Assembly (NCBI GenBank): GCA_016787065.1
Contig: JAEUVD010000033.1
Span: 62,001 to 126,000, forward strand
DNA from: Chitinophagaceae bacterium
Lineage (GTDB): Bacteria > Bacteroidota > Bacteroidia > Chitinophagales > Chitinophagaceae
DNA: 64,000 nucleotides
Direction of reading: 5' to 3'
The position numbers and the translations under genes were made by a program. Position 1 is the stretch's first letter. Every line of letters starts with the position of its first letter. The notes beneath the pieces are model-generated. The model did not search any database, was not told the DNA's origin, and saw only the letters and a program-made list of their open reading frames with translations. Shown here piece by piece: positions 47,601 through 54,337 of this stretch.

Positions 47601-48127
47601 GTAATACCATGAATTCAGTATTGAATAATCAAGGTTTACCGAATCCATTAAGTCATGCCGATTCACTAACGGTAGAATTACATCAAGCAACAGCGCCGTA
47701 TGCAACAGCATACACCTTCAAAGGCGTACAATCTGTAAACGGAAACATGACCTGTACCTTCCCAGGTGCAGCAATAGGCACATCGTATTACCTTGTGTTG
47801 AAACATCGTAATGCCATTGAAACGTGGAGTGCTAGTCCGGTTGTAGCGGCATCATCTTTTAGCTATGATTTTTCGAATAACATTACCAAAGCTTACGGAA
47901 GTAATCAAGCCAGTTTAGGCGGTGGTGTATTCGGATTATTTAGTGGTGATTTGAACCAAGATATGACCATCGACGTATTCGATTACTTGGTTTTAGACCC
48001 TGATGTAGTTGCTGGTTCCGGCGGTTATTTGAATACGGATGTGAATGGAGATGGAAGTGTAGATGTATTCGATTACCTGGCTATTGATCCTAATATTGTG
48101 AATGGTGTAAGCGCAGCAACACCTTAA
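41657..48127 (+). CDS. Secreted M4 (thermolysin-like) metalloprotease with repeat arrays and dockerin-like end
   Basis: 2156 residues. Signal peptide to about 35 (C-L-F-V-G-T-V-L-A-Q); FTP/PepSY propeptide about 45-240; M4 catalytic domain about 255-560 with the zinc site C-G-H-E-H-T-H-G near 380 and the third ligand E in G-A-L-N-E-S-F-A-D near 404. After this come a PKD/Ig-like unit and three long repeats of about 235 residues (from about 655, 890 and 1130), each with A-E-V-W-Y-x-x-G-G and G-H/Y-G-G-S-x-F-G-G. Five near-identical 72-residue Ig-like repeats follow (1601-1960), then the shared C-terminal module (1966-2156). It degrades proteins outside the cell. No YPNP domain. A weak -7 element (GACCTTTG, 41627-41634) lies about 22 bases upstream. 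Confidence 0.92.
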   Translation: MTQNYPLTNIRGNRVWRLLSLVLLWQCLFVGTVLAQDKKSQPTLQDYCDPMENIEFFVFKKGVNFTKDEFLKQSVTLLKLTPGSEFKVIRSHTNDLKITSTFYQQYLNGYKIKGAEMVINEEDGRVKYVNGRYMTTEPMASSKTVSSEKALEIALNQINSKDYLWNYPESEAAYRRFKKDSSATYKPSGELIYFPNLARAFDQQQFRLVWRYAIHVNPQTESYELFIDAESGVVIDKIPLTFSCSTGTSTTLWNGAQNIYTQLNAGSYRTLDDCSSAQIHTYNGNGNDNGVGATYYTDADNAWPNTALGNYIAQTHYGNRATRNYYSAIHSRLGYDDAGADYVTYINPGYTGNAYWTGSGTSFGGSSTGASPYVTLDVCGHEHTHGMIDYTSNLTYSYESGALNESFADCIGEAVEDYTLGSADWIHRMEISGGNRSFISPNDKGDPDTYLGTNWYTGASDNGGVHTNSGVQNFWFYVLSVGKSGTNDNGDTYAVTGITIEKARMIAYDCMIGLISSSQYTNARSVSIQKAKDRYGDCSNEAKQCTNAWRAVGVGSAYIAPLPLAINVSTTATSVCSGETITVTASGASTYTWMGTFSYGSGNPKTFTITSTNTYTVTGTDAEDCTGTKSFTLYENSIPTVTPFATNDDLCPGGTTTLSASSNGTLNTILTAMDGTNGFSANVFNVYAYNSITITDFQMNIVTGDSAEVWYNPGGYGNANVTTTTGWIKLGSTVPITAAGAGNLTLIPTTVNLTIPAGSTYGIIVACNGSNDYSNGTLVGSIWESNPDLYITQGHGGSAFGGTFNLTNAPRCFNGALIYRTNYTNYSWTPSATLSSATSSVPTATPLATTTYTLTATDGNGCTSTGSVTVYVNSVPDVNSITTSPIAYCAGGSTQLTAAATSLEIGALTTTFANNNSFSGNVFDITASKQITITSVYINADAAVTQAEVWYKAGGIGGSPVTSSTGWTKLGNTVNVVSNGVGNATFVSLTTSLFIPAGQTFGLAVVGNGTIYYTNGTGVGNTVASNPDLIIKEGYGGSGFGGAFSFNASARIWNGTINYTVNNVVTNYSWSPSSFLSNSTISNPVASPKATTIYTLTITDGNGCTSSETKRVIVEPLPKIQLSATANSVCAGGASTLSITPSVTERDSLFTTTDAGNGFSPNGGVVFDIVTTKQITIQNVRMNIDAGATQAEVWYKVGGYGGATLTSNVGWTKLGATVAITPTGSLTLIPITSTLIVPANTTLGLAVTCNGSVNYTNGSAVGAVYASNPDLSIKIGHGGSGFGGTFNFINSPRVFNGEITYDVVNSLTSYSWSPATNINNTSSATPIVTPTSPTAYTVTVTDNNGCTNTASIGVNVMETPAGSVTATPSSVCLGQGVSLQYGNISGTQCNGVNQSNFSGTYAVANWTTTLTNSNGTVNTAGAPNSITMTSSNGLASSGTTGYQIVVPCSGYVTFNWNYSTVDAGPQYDVPRYSINGGTAVVFPGFEAQSGYPKTQLGTASIYVTGGSVFQLQAFSSDNIGGSCTVQISGFRAPVSSATTQTVAWYSAPTGGTFIGSANPQSTTPTTPGSTLYYAQITNTVSGCTNANRVASNAVAVNAIPVVTVSPGNSTICSGTTLNLTASGADTYLWQPGNLSGASINVTPGSTTTYTVTGTTLAGCTATAVRTITVNTTPTVSTSITNGIICSGQTTSITASGASTYTWQPGALSGTTVNVSPLITTTYTVIGTAANGCTASAVRLVTVNTTPTVSTSITNATICSGQSTSITASGANTYTWQPGALSGTTVNVSPASTTTYTVTGTASNGCTATATRLVTVNTTPTVSTSITNATICNGQSTSITASGASTYTWQPGALSGTTINVTPASTTTYTVTGTAANGCTATATRLVTVNTNPTVTTSATLTTINCPGSTTLSASGASTYTWQPGALSGTSVVVSPATTTTYTVTGTAANGCTATATRTITVIPCSNAVLNVKAFIEGYYIGGNTMNSVLNNQGLPNPLSHADSLTVELHQATAPYATAYTFKGVQSVNGNMTCTFPGAAIGTSYYLVLKHRNAIETWSASPVVAASSFSYDFSNNITKAYGSNQASLGGGVFGLFSGDLNQDMTIDVFDYLVLDPDVVAGSGGYLNTDVNGDGSVDVFDYLAIDPNIVNGVSAATP
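43600..45590 (+). repeat. Three long repeats (about 235 codons) in the M4 protease
   Basis: Units begin near 43600, 44330 and 45030. Each pairs an Ig-like part with a jelly-roll-like part containing A-E-V-W-Y, G-W-x-K-L-G, and N-P-D-L-x-I at matching positions. They are divergent at the DNA level. Confidence 0.75.
46460..47540 (+). repeat. Five 216-base tandem repeats in the M4 protease
   Basis: Each unit encodes I-C-S/N-G-Q-x-x-S-I-T-A-S-G, T-Y-T-W-Q-P-G-A-L-S-G and T-T-T-Y-T-V-x-G-T-A-x-N-G-C-T-A. Period 72 codons. Protein sequence is nearly constant, but third codon positions differ widely between units. Confidence 0.88.
47557..48127 (+). other. Shared C-terminal module, copy C
   Basis: About 190 codons: F-I-E-G-Y-Y; S-L-T-V-E-L-H; S-Y-Y-L-V-L-K-H-R-N; E-T-W-S-A-S-P-V; SGDLNQDMTIDVFDY; TDVNGDGSVDVFDY; final GVSAATP. 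Aligns with 535-1107 and 8145-8717. Confidence 0.85.
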
Positions 48128-48146
48128 AACATGCAAGCAATTTAAT

Positions 48147-48180
48147 AAAAAAGTCCACTTCGTAAGAGGTGGATTTTTTT
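48147..48180. terminator. Bidirectional intrinsic terminator
   Basis: A 15-bp stem with two G-T pairs (core GTCCACTTC / GAGGTGGAT), a 4-base loop GTAA, and A/T runs on both sides. It lies between the convergent protease and WbqC-like genes. Confidence 0.88.
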
Positions 48181-48182
48181 AT

Positions 48183-48776
48183 TTAGAGAAGTGCTGCTTG
48201 TTGTTCACAAAAAATAAAATCTAACATACTCAGGTTAGGAATAAAACCATATTGCTCTGAAAATACCTGATGGTAATTAATATCGGTAGAAAATTGCTGA
48301 TAATTATGAGATCGAATTTTAAGACGAAGATCCTGGTTTGTATAAGGTTGGAAATCGGAGCTCAGCGCAAACGATTTTGATTGACGCAGCATAGATTGAA
48401 TACATGCAACACTAGCCAAATTCAGATCCAGAAGAAAGGTGAATTTCTTTTGATAAAATTTTTCAAGGATATCACTGAAATATTGGAAATAAGGTGATCG
48501 ACCATAACTTGAAAAAATACTATGCCAATGAACATGTTGCCATTGATCATGATTGGAAACGCGCACATCTTTCATTTTTATTTTTTGATTTCTTCCACCC
48601 TCGATAGGAACGCTCAAACAAAGCACACCATGCGTTCCGGCTATATAACAGCGGTTACGTAAACTGGCACGTACGAAGTGTTCCTCTTGTTCGATGCATA
48701 CTTCGGCGGACGAATTGAAGGTTCGATACCACGCTATACAAGGAAAATATTCACATTCTAATAAGATTCTATCCAT
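48183..48776 (-). CDS. WbqC-like family protein
   Basis: 197 residues. The ATG at 48776 is chosen (M-D-R-I-L-L-E-C-E-Y-F-P) because the family begins just here; a longer frame to 48809 runs into the divergent promoter and the next gene. Family landmarks: E-Y-F-P-C-I-A-W-Y near the start, R-N-R-C-Y-I-A-G-T-H-G and L-S-V-P-I-E-G-G-R in the middle, and S-N-H-D-Q-W-Q-H-V-H-W-x-S-I-x-S-x-Y-G-R-S-P-Y-F. WbqC-type proteins occur in sugar and cell-surface gene clusters; the biochemical role is not settled. Start codon only 23 bases from that of the divergent GWxTD gene. Confidence 0.85.
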   Translation of the reverse strand: MDRILLECEYFPCIAWYRTFNSSAEVCIEQEEHFVRASLRNRCYIAGTHGVLCLSVPIEGGRNQKIKMKDVRVSNHDQWQHVHWHSIFSSYGRSPYFQYFSDILEKFYQKKFTFLLDLNLASVACIQSMLRQSKSFALSSDFQPYTNQDLRLKIRSHNYQQFSTDINYHQVFSEQYGFIPNLSMLDFIFCEQQAALL

Positions 48777-48787
48777 GGCTCTGTACT

Positions 48788-48795
48788 TACTTTTA
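48788..48795 (+). promoter_or_regulatory. -7 element of the GWxTD operon, 4 bases from ATG
   Basis: TACTTTTA, then CCCA, then the ATG at 48800. Confidence 0.5.
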
Positions 48796-48799
48796 CCCA

Positions 48800-49858
48800 A
48801 TGCGCACAAAAGTAATTGTTCTTGCTGTTCTGTTGTGTTTATTCCAAGCCTTGCATGTTATCGCTCAGGATACCTTAGTTAAAATTGCTTCTCAGAATAT
48901 AATACAGGAATCAGGTGAATTGCTGGCTATGGAACACGCTTTTTTTGATGCCGAAATGAACGATCTTTTTTTTTCCTTTAATCAACAACCTATTCCTGCA
49001 ACGGCGGAGGCATACAGCGTGCAGTTTGAAATAAAAAAGAAAAGTATCGATCAGGATAAACATAAACCGCTCTTGGTTAAAACCTTGGAGCCGAATCATA
49101 AAAACACCATTTTAGTAGATAGCTTTCATATCGCTAATTTGTATTCCGGAAACTTTATTTTGGTAGTAACTGTTCGGAATGCTATGAAACGTGCCATCTA
49201 TAAATCGGTTGTTCCTTTTCAGGTATATCATCCAGGGAATGCAAAAATCAAAACGGAGTACCTGGAGAGTGCAAGCGATACACAACATGCCGTGCCTTTG
49301 AAACAAACGTTTGTAGAACAATATAGCCTGAAACAACTACGTATCAATATTGCCGCTTTGATGCCTATTGCCAGAGGTGCAGAAGTAACCTTTATTCGCG
49401 GGGTTGAACAAGCAAATGATCTGAAAGTACTCCAACTTTTCTTTTATAATTTCTGGCTGAATCGAGATGCAAGCAACCCAGAGAAAGCTTGGAAGTTATA
49501 TACCGAGAAACTCAATTTCGTTGCGAAAACATACGGCAATGCACAGGAGAAAGGGTATGAAACCGATCGAGGAAGAATTTACATAAACTACGGCCATCCG
49601 GATAAACTAGAACGTTGTTTGCAAGAGAAAAATGCCCGTCCTTATGAAGTTTGGTTCTATTACTCCGCCAACGGACGAAACAACGTAAAGTTTTTATTTG
49701 TTCAACCGGGTATGTTATCGAACCAATTTATACTTTTGCACTCCACCGAAACGGATGAACTGGTTAACCCAAATTGGCGAAGTAGTTTATTCCTCACAAA
49801 TTCAACGAACGACAAAGAAAATCGAAGCAAACATCGTGTATTTCAATATTTTCAATAA
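48800..49858 (+). CDS. GWxTD domain-containing secreted protein
   Basis: 352 residues. Signal peptide (MRTKVIVLAVLLCLFQALHVIAQ), a beta-rich middle, then the GWxTD region near 250: K-G-Y-E-T-D-R-G-R-I-Y-I-N-Y-G-H-P-D, in which the family's W is Y here, followed by P-Y-E-V-W-F-Y and K-F-L-F-V. The domain is found in Bacteroidota and a few other phyla; its function is not known. It heads an apparent operon with a lipoprotein and a MauE-thioredoxin protein. The end of the gene overlaps the next by about 23 bases. Confidence 0.85.
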   Translation: MRTKVIVLAVLLCLFQALHVIAQDTLVKIASQNIIQESGELLAMEHAFFDAEMNDLFFSFNQQPIPATAEAYSVQFEIKKKSIDQDKHKPLLVKTLEPNHKNTILVDSFHIANLYSGNFILVVTVRNAMKRAIYKSVVPFQVYHPGNAKIKTEYLESASDTQHAVPLKQTFVEQYSLKQLRINIAALMPIARGAEVTFIRGVEQANDLKVLQLFFYNFWLNRDASNPEKAWKLYTEKLNFVAKTYGNAQEKGYETDRGRIYINYGHPDKLERCLQEKNARPYEVWFYYSANGRNNVKFLFVQPGMLSNQFILLHSTETDELVNPNWRSSLFLTNSTNDKENRSKHRVFQYFQ

Positions 49859-50321
49859 TCGGGTTAAGCAACCCCTTCTATTATCCGCATTTATTGCGAT
49901 TATTCTCTTTTTTACATCAGCCGGCTGTACCAAAGTAAAGGAGATTGATTACATCGGTATTCAAAGTACCAAAGTCGAAAGCATTTCTATGAATAAAGCC
50001 GCTATTCGAATTAATTTAGAATACTACAACCCTAATAATTTTGGAATCGATGTAAAGCAAACGAACTTAAGTATTTACCTCAACGATAAATTCATTGGTA
50101 TCGCAGATCAACCGGAAAAAACACAAATTCCTAAAATGTCGAAGTTTGTTTTTCCCGTTGTAGCCCATTTCGATCCTTGGAAGGTTTTGGGAACAGCCTT
50201 TACGTCGCTCTTTTCTAAATCAAACAAATTAACGGTTCAAGGTAGCGCTAAGTTGGGTAAAGGCGGTGTGTACTTAACCATTCCAGTAACTGTTTCAGAA
50301 AATATTTCGATCCTGCAATAA
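49836..50321 (+). CDS. LEA14-like (WHy/LEA_2 domain) lipoprotein
   Basis: About 161 residues. The open frame runs back to 49698 inside the previous gene, but the lipoprotein signal starts near a GTG at 49836, which I choose; the start is uncertain. Signal: L-L-L-S-A-F-I-A-I-I-L-F-F, then lipobox T-S-A-G-C, so the mature protein is anchored by its cysteine to the outer or inner membrane. The rest fits the LEA_2/WHy fold: Y-I-G-I-Q-S-T-K-V, L-E-Y-Y-N-P-N-N-F-G-I-D-V and L-S-I-Y-L-N-D-K-F-I-G, with beta strands to the end. Such proteins are linked to stress in plants, and their role in bacteria is unclear. It overlaps the GWxTD gene and is 3 bases from the next. Confidence 0.75.
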   Translation: MYFNIFNNRVKQPLLLSAFIAIILFFTSAGCTKVKEIDYIGIQSTKVESISMNKAAIRINLEYYNPNNFGIDVKQTNLSIYLNDKFIGIADQPEKTQIPKMSKFVFPVVAHFDPWKVLGTAFTSLFSKSNKLTVQGSAKLGKGGVYLTIPVTVSENISILQ

Positions 50322-50324
50322 ATT

Positions 50325-51269
50325 ATGTTGAAAGAAAAAATATCCTTCAAGAATATCCTGTTCCTTTTATTATCTGTAGCCATCGGAGTAGTTTTCATAT
50401 TTTCAGCCTGGTCGAAGATACCCACCCTCGAGCAGTTCGGTTGGATCATTGTAGAGAATACTTTTTTAGGTTGGAATGCCGCCGAAATTTTGGCTCGGTT
50501 GTTAATAGGCTTAGAATTTTTTATCGGACTACTCTTCATAAGTTGTTTCCGAATACGGAAACTGGCTATTCCCTTGTCGTTCATTACCCTCTTATTGTTC
50601 TCTGCCTACCTAGTAATAATTTTTATACAACACGGAAACAACAGTAACTGCGGATGTTTTGGTGAGGTGTTACCAATGACGCCCCTCGAATCGTTAGTAA
50701 AGAATGCCATTTTACTCGTGGCAATTTATATTCTTCATTTTATTAAAACGGAATGGCGATTGCCTTATGATCGATGGATTGTTTTTGGTACGCTTATGAT
50801 TTGCTTGAGTTTACCTTTTGTGCTCAGTATTCCGGATTGCTTTTATTTATACGATAAACCGAAAATAGAAAACAATCCGATTCCCTTAAGTTTGTTGTAC
50901 ACCTCGAAAAATAACAAAGCCCCCGATCAGGAATTACGTAAGGGTAAACATATCATTGCTTTTATGAGTTTAACTTGTGAGCATTGCAGAAAAGCCGCTA
51001 AAAAAATGCGCATCATGCATGAAAAACATCCGGAAATTCCTTTTTACTTCGTTTTGAATGGCGATAGCACTAACATGACCAGTTTCTTCGAAGAAACTCA
51101 AGCGCAAAAAATACCACACTCTATGTTTAATGGGGTGGAACAATTTGTAGCCATGGCGGGTAAGAAAGGTGTTCCTTCGATTAAATGGATGGAAGACACC
51201 ACTGAAATCAAGCACACGAATTATATCATTCTAAAAGATAAAGATGTTTTAGCTTGGCTGAAACAATAA
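50325..51269 (+). CDS. MauE/DoxX-like membrane protein fused to a thioredoxin-like domain
   Basis: 314 residues. The N-terminal half (about 1-170) has four membrane helices and the MauE-type pattern, F-S-A-W-S-K-I near 27 and N-C-G-C-F-G-E near 107 in the loop, as in proteins that help disulphide or redox chemistry. The C-terminal half (about 195-314) is thioredoxin-like: I-A-F-M-S-L-T-C-E-H-C-R-K-A near 218, giving an active site C-x-x-C of C-E-H-C, then G-V-P-S in the cis-proline position. By inference it accepts electrons in the membrane and passes them to periplasmic proteins. Third gene of the GWxTD-LEA14 operon, convergent with def. Confidence 0.86.
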   Translation: MLKEKISFKNILFLLLSVAIGVVFIFSAWSKIPTLEQFGWIIVENTFLGWNAAEILARLLIGLEFFIGLLFISCFRIRKLAIPLSFITLLLFSAYLVIIFIQHGNNSNCGCFGEVLPMTPLESLVKNAILLVAIYILHFIKTEWRLPYDRWIVFGTLMICLSLPFVLSIPDCFYLYDKPKIENNPIPLSLLYTSKNNKAPDQELRKGKHIIAFMSLTCEHCRKAAKKMRIMHEKHPEIPFYFVLNGDSTNMTSFFEETQAQKIPHSMFNGVEQFVAMAGKKGVPSIKWMEDTTEIKHTNYIILKDKDVLAWLKQ

Positions 51270-51277
51270 GTTGATGG

Positions 51278-51856
51278 CTATTTTGGAAACATCATTTTGT
51301 AATCCACACTTACCTTTCCTTTCGTAATATTATCCAATTTCGATTTTATTAAACGTCGCTTTAGCGGACTAATATGATCGATGAATAATTTCCCTTCAAT
51401 ATGATCGTACTCATGTAAAATTATACGTGCCGTAATGCCATCAAAGGTAGCGGTGTGCGATTGAAACTGCTCATCAACCCAAGTTAAGGTTACTTCTTCC
51501 GGTCGCATAACATCTTCTCTTACCTTTGGAATACTGAGGCATCCTTCATTGTATTTCCAATCATCGCCATGCAGTTCTTCAATTTGCGCATTAATAAAAA
51601 CTTGCTTTACCGGCTTTTCCTTCGCATATTTTTCCTTTTCATCCTCTTCAGCACTTTCAACAATCTGAACGCTATCTACTACAAATAAACGTATCGATTG
51701 ATTTATTTGAGGTGCCGCTAAACCAACACCATTGGAATGATACATGGTTTCCCACATGTTTTCTATGAGTTCTTGTAGGTTTGGAAAATCAGCGTTAATG
51801 TCAAGGGCTTTTTTTCGCAGAATAGGATGACCATACGCAACAATCGGTAACTTCAT
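51278..51856 (-). CDS. def: Peptide deformylase
   Basis: 192 residues. Removes the N-formyl group from new proteins; metal enzyme. All three motifs are intact: G-V-G-L-A-A-P-Q near 46, E-G-C-L-S-I-P near 113, and H-E-Y-D-H-I near 157, which supply the metal ligands C, H and H and the catalytic E. Length is slightly above the E. coli enzyme because of an acidic insert near 75 (E-S-A-E-E-D-E-K-E). The ATG at 51856 follows a -7 element after four bases. Confidence 0.96.
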   Translation of the reverse strand: MKLPIVAYGHPILRKKALDINADFPNLQELIENMWETMYHSNGVGLAAPQINQSIRLFVVDSVQIVESAEEDEKEKYAKEKPVKQVFINAQIEELHGDDWKYNEGCLSIPKVREDVMRPEEVTLTWVDEQFQSHTATFDGITARIILHEYDHIEGKLFIDHISPLKRRLIKSKLDNITKGKVSVDYKMMFPK

Positions 51857-51860
51857 GCCG

Positions 51861-51868
51861 CGAAGATA
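51861..51868 (-). promoter_or_regulatory. -7 element of def, 4 bases from ATG
   Basis: On the minus strand TATCTTCG (one base from TAnnTTTG), then CGGC, then the ATG at 51856. Confidence 0.5.
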
Positions 51869-51998
51869 AAAAGCAAAATGATAGTTTTAGTTTGAAAGTT
51901 TTAAGGCTTGCAGTTACCGATAGGTTTCTTCGCTAACTCAAAATAGGGCGGAGCGAATAAATCAAGTATCCTTAAGGCACTTCACTGAATTTATAACT

Positions 51999-52006
51999 TA
52001 AGTTTG
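51999..52006 (+). promoter_or_regulatory. -7 element upstream of the membrane protein gene
   Basis: TAAGTTTG, exact TAnnTTTG, ending 16 bases before the ATG at 52023. Confidence 0.4.
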
Positions 52007-52022
52007 AACCTAATTTCTCACC

Positions 52023-52574
52023 ATGACCACCCGCGATTTTTTTAAAACACTTATTTGTGCTATTGGTCTATATCTGTTTCTTTTTAAAGCAAAAGACCTT
52101 TTTTTCATGATCTTCAACACGCTCGGTGATTTGTATGCCGATAACGGACGTGTTGATTTGAATTATTTGCTGTATTTCCTTGGTCCTGTGTTTGAACTGG
52201 TTCTCTATAGTTTGCTCTGTATTTTTTCTGATAAGGTTGCAGAACTTTTCATACCACCATCTAAACGCGATCAAATCATGCTTGAAACCAAACAACTGAA
52301 CATGATGGAGTTGGGTTTAATGCTCACGGCGAGCTATTTCTTGCTTCATGGTTTTAGTTGGATGCTGAAACATGCTATCATGGCTTTTAGTGAGAAAGTA
52401 TCGAATAATGAAATCGCCATGTATACCACAAGTACCTTTACTGAGGGTTTCATTGAATTTATGCTCGCCTTAATGGTGTTTAAATACCGCAATAAATTAT
52501 TTTCCATTTTATCCAAAGAGCAAAGTCGGGATATACCACCCCTCGAAGTAAAATCAGAACAAGATATACTTTAA
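52023..52574 (+). CDS. Membrane protein, unknown
   Basis: 183 residues with four predicted hydrophobic segments (around 10-35, 45-70, 95-115 and 135-155), most ends charged, and a polar tail with E-Q-S-R-D-I-P-P. I recognise no family. It lies between def (divergent) and the carboxylase gene (same strand, 79 bases on, with its own promoter), so it is probably transcribed alone. Confidence 0.7.
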   Translation: MTTRDFFKTLICAIGLYLFLFKAKDLFFMIFNTLGDLYADNGRVDLNYLLYFLGPVFELVLYSLLCIFSDKVAELFIPPSKRDQIMLETKQLNMMELGLMLTASYFLLHGFSWMLKHAIMAFSEKVSNNEIAMYTTSTFTEGFIEFMLALMVFKYRNKLFSILSKEQSRDIPPLEVKSEQDIL

Positions 52575-52638
52575 AGAAACACGAAGAGGTAAACAACAAT
52601 CACCATCATAACCCTGCTCGTATATAACAATCCCTCAT

Positions 52639-52646
52639 TACCTTCG
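52639..52646 (+). promoter_or_regulatory. -7 element of the carboxylase gene, 7 bases from ATG
   Basis: TACCTTCG, one base from TAnnTTTG, then seven bases to the ATG at 52654. Confidence 0.45.
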
Positions 52647-52653
52647 CCATCCT

Positions 52654-54294
52654 ATGGCAAAGAAAATCGATATCGAATTCAATAAGAATGAAGATGGCAT
52701 GAAACTCGCTGTGAGTGCCATGAAACAAAAACTTGCTCAAATCGAGAAAGGTGGTGGCGATAAAGCCATTGCGAAACAAAAGGAAAAAGGTAAAATGACC
52801 GCCCGTGAGCGTATTCAATACCTTATCGACAAGGGCAGTAATTTTATAGAAATGATGGCCTTTGCCGGCTATGAGATGTACAAAGAACATGGTGGTTGTG
52901 CTGCCGGAGGAACCGTTGCCGGAATTGGTTACGTAAAAGGCCGTCAGTGCGTTATTGTAGCCAACGATCAAACGGTGAAAGCAGGGGCTTGGTTTCCTAT
53001 TACAGGGAAGAAAAATCTTCGTTTACAGGAGATGGCCATGGAGAACAGATTACCAATTATTTATATTGTAGATAGTGCCGGTGTGTACTTGCCTATGCAG
53101 GATGAAATTTTCCCAGACAAAGAACATTTCGGTCGAATTTTTCGTAACAATGCCCGAATGAGTAGCATGGGAATTACCCAAATTGCAGCCGTAATGGGGA
53201 GTTGTGTTGCCGGTGGCGCTTACTTACCTATCATGAGCGATGAAACCTTAATGGTTGAAGAAAACGGTTCGATTTTCTTGGCCGGGCCTTATCTGGCCAA
53301 GGCAGCTATTGGTGAAGATGTTGACATCCAAACATTGGGAGGTGCTGTTACCCATACCGAAATTTCCGGTATCGCTGATTATAAATTCAAAACCGAAAAA
53401 GAATGCCTTGATCAGGTGAAACGAATTATCGATAAAATTGGATCCCAAGAAAAGGCCGGTTTCGACAGAATAAAATCTCAACCACCTACGAAAAAACAAG
53501 AAGAAATTTACGGTATAATTTCTCCTGAAAATAATAAACAATATGATGTTGTTGAAGTAATTGAACGACTGGTTGATAATTCTGAATTTGATCAGTTTAA
53601 AAAAGATTACGGCAAAACAATTGTTTGCGGTTATGCTCGTGTGGATGGTTGGGCCGTAGGTATCGTTGCCAATCAACGTAAGATTGTAAAAAGCGGAAAA
53701 AATGAAATGCAACTTGGCGGAGTAATTTATAATGATAGTGCTGATAAAGCTGCACGCTTCATTATGAATTGTAATCAAAAAAAGATACCCTTAGTGTTTC
53801 TGCAAGATGTAACCGGATTTATGGTTGGAAGTAGAAGTGAGCATAGCGGTATTATTAAAGATGGTGCCAAACTGGTGAATGCCGTTTCCAATTCAGTGGT
53901 TCCAAAAATAACCATCATCATAGGCAATAGCTATGGCGCAGGCAATTACGCTATGTGCGGTAAGGCATACGATCCGCGTTTCATTTATAGCTGGCCTAAT
54001 GGAAAAATAGCGGTTATGGGTGGTGAGCAAGCCGCAAAAACCTTATTGCAAATTCAGGTGGCTGCGTTAAAATCGAAAGGACAGGAAATTTCTCCGGAAG
54101 AAGAAAAAGAAATGCTCGATAAAATTATTTCTCGCTATTCAGAACAAACCACATCGTATTATGCAGCTGCCCGTTTATGGGTAGATGCAATTATTGATCC
54201 GATAGAAACTCGAAAAGTAATTTCAGAAGGTATTGCCGCCGCCAATCATGCACCTATTGAGAAGGAAATGAATGTGGGCGTTTTTCAGGTGTAA
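52654..54294 (+). CDS. Acyl-CoA carboxylase, carboxyltransferase (beta) subunit
   Basis: 546 residues. Transfers the carboxyl group from biotin to an acyl-CoA. Two crotonase-like halves are clear: M-T-A-R-E-R-I and a G-G-C-A-A-G-G-T-V-A-G oxyanion region in the first, then D-V-T-G-F-M-V-G, N-S-Y-G-A-G-N-Y-A-M-C-G and W-P-N in the second. The segments M-Q-D-E-I-F-P-D-K-E-H-F-G-R-I-F and M-G-S-C-V-A-G-G-A-Y place it nearer the 3-methylcrotonyl-CoA carboxylase beta subunit than propionyl-CoA carboxylase; the substrate is therefore likely a branched acyl-CoA from leucine breakdown, but this is inference. No biotin-carrying alpha subunit adjoins it. Confidence 0.92.
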   Translation: MAKKIDIEFNKNEDGMKLAVSAMKQKLAQIEKGGGDKAIAKQKEKGKMTARERIQYLIDKGSNFIEMMAFAGYEMYKEHGGCAAGGTVAGIGYVKGRQCVIVANDQTVKAGAWFPITGKKNLRLQEMAMENRLPIIYIVDSAGVYLPMQDEIFPDKEHFGRIFRNNARMSSMGITQIAAVMGSCVAGGAYLPIMSDETLMVEENGSIFLAGPYLAKAAIGEDVDIQTLGGAVTHTEISGIADYKFKTEKECLDQVKRIIDKIGSQEKAGFDRIKSQPPTKKQEEIYGIISPENNKQYDVVEVIERLVDNSEFDQFKKDYGKTIVCGYARVDGWAVGIVANQRKIVKSGKNEMQLGGVIYNDSADKAARFIMNCNQKKIPLVFLQDVTGFMVGSRSEHSGIIKDGAKLVNAVSNSVVPKITIIIGNSYGAGNYAMCGKAYDPRFIYSWPNGKIAVMGGEQAAKTLLQIQVAALKSKGQEISPEEEKEMLDKIISRYSEQTTSYYAAARLWVDAIIDPIETRKVISEGIAAANHAPIEKEMNVGVFQV

Positions 54295-54337
54295 TGAAAT
54301 ACTTTTTCTACATTCGTTTCAACATAAATTTCAAATC

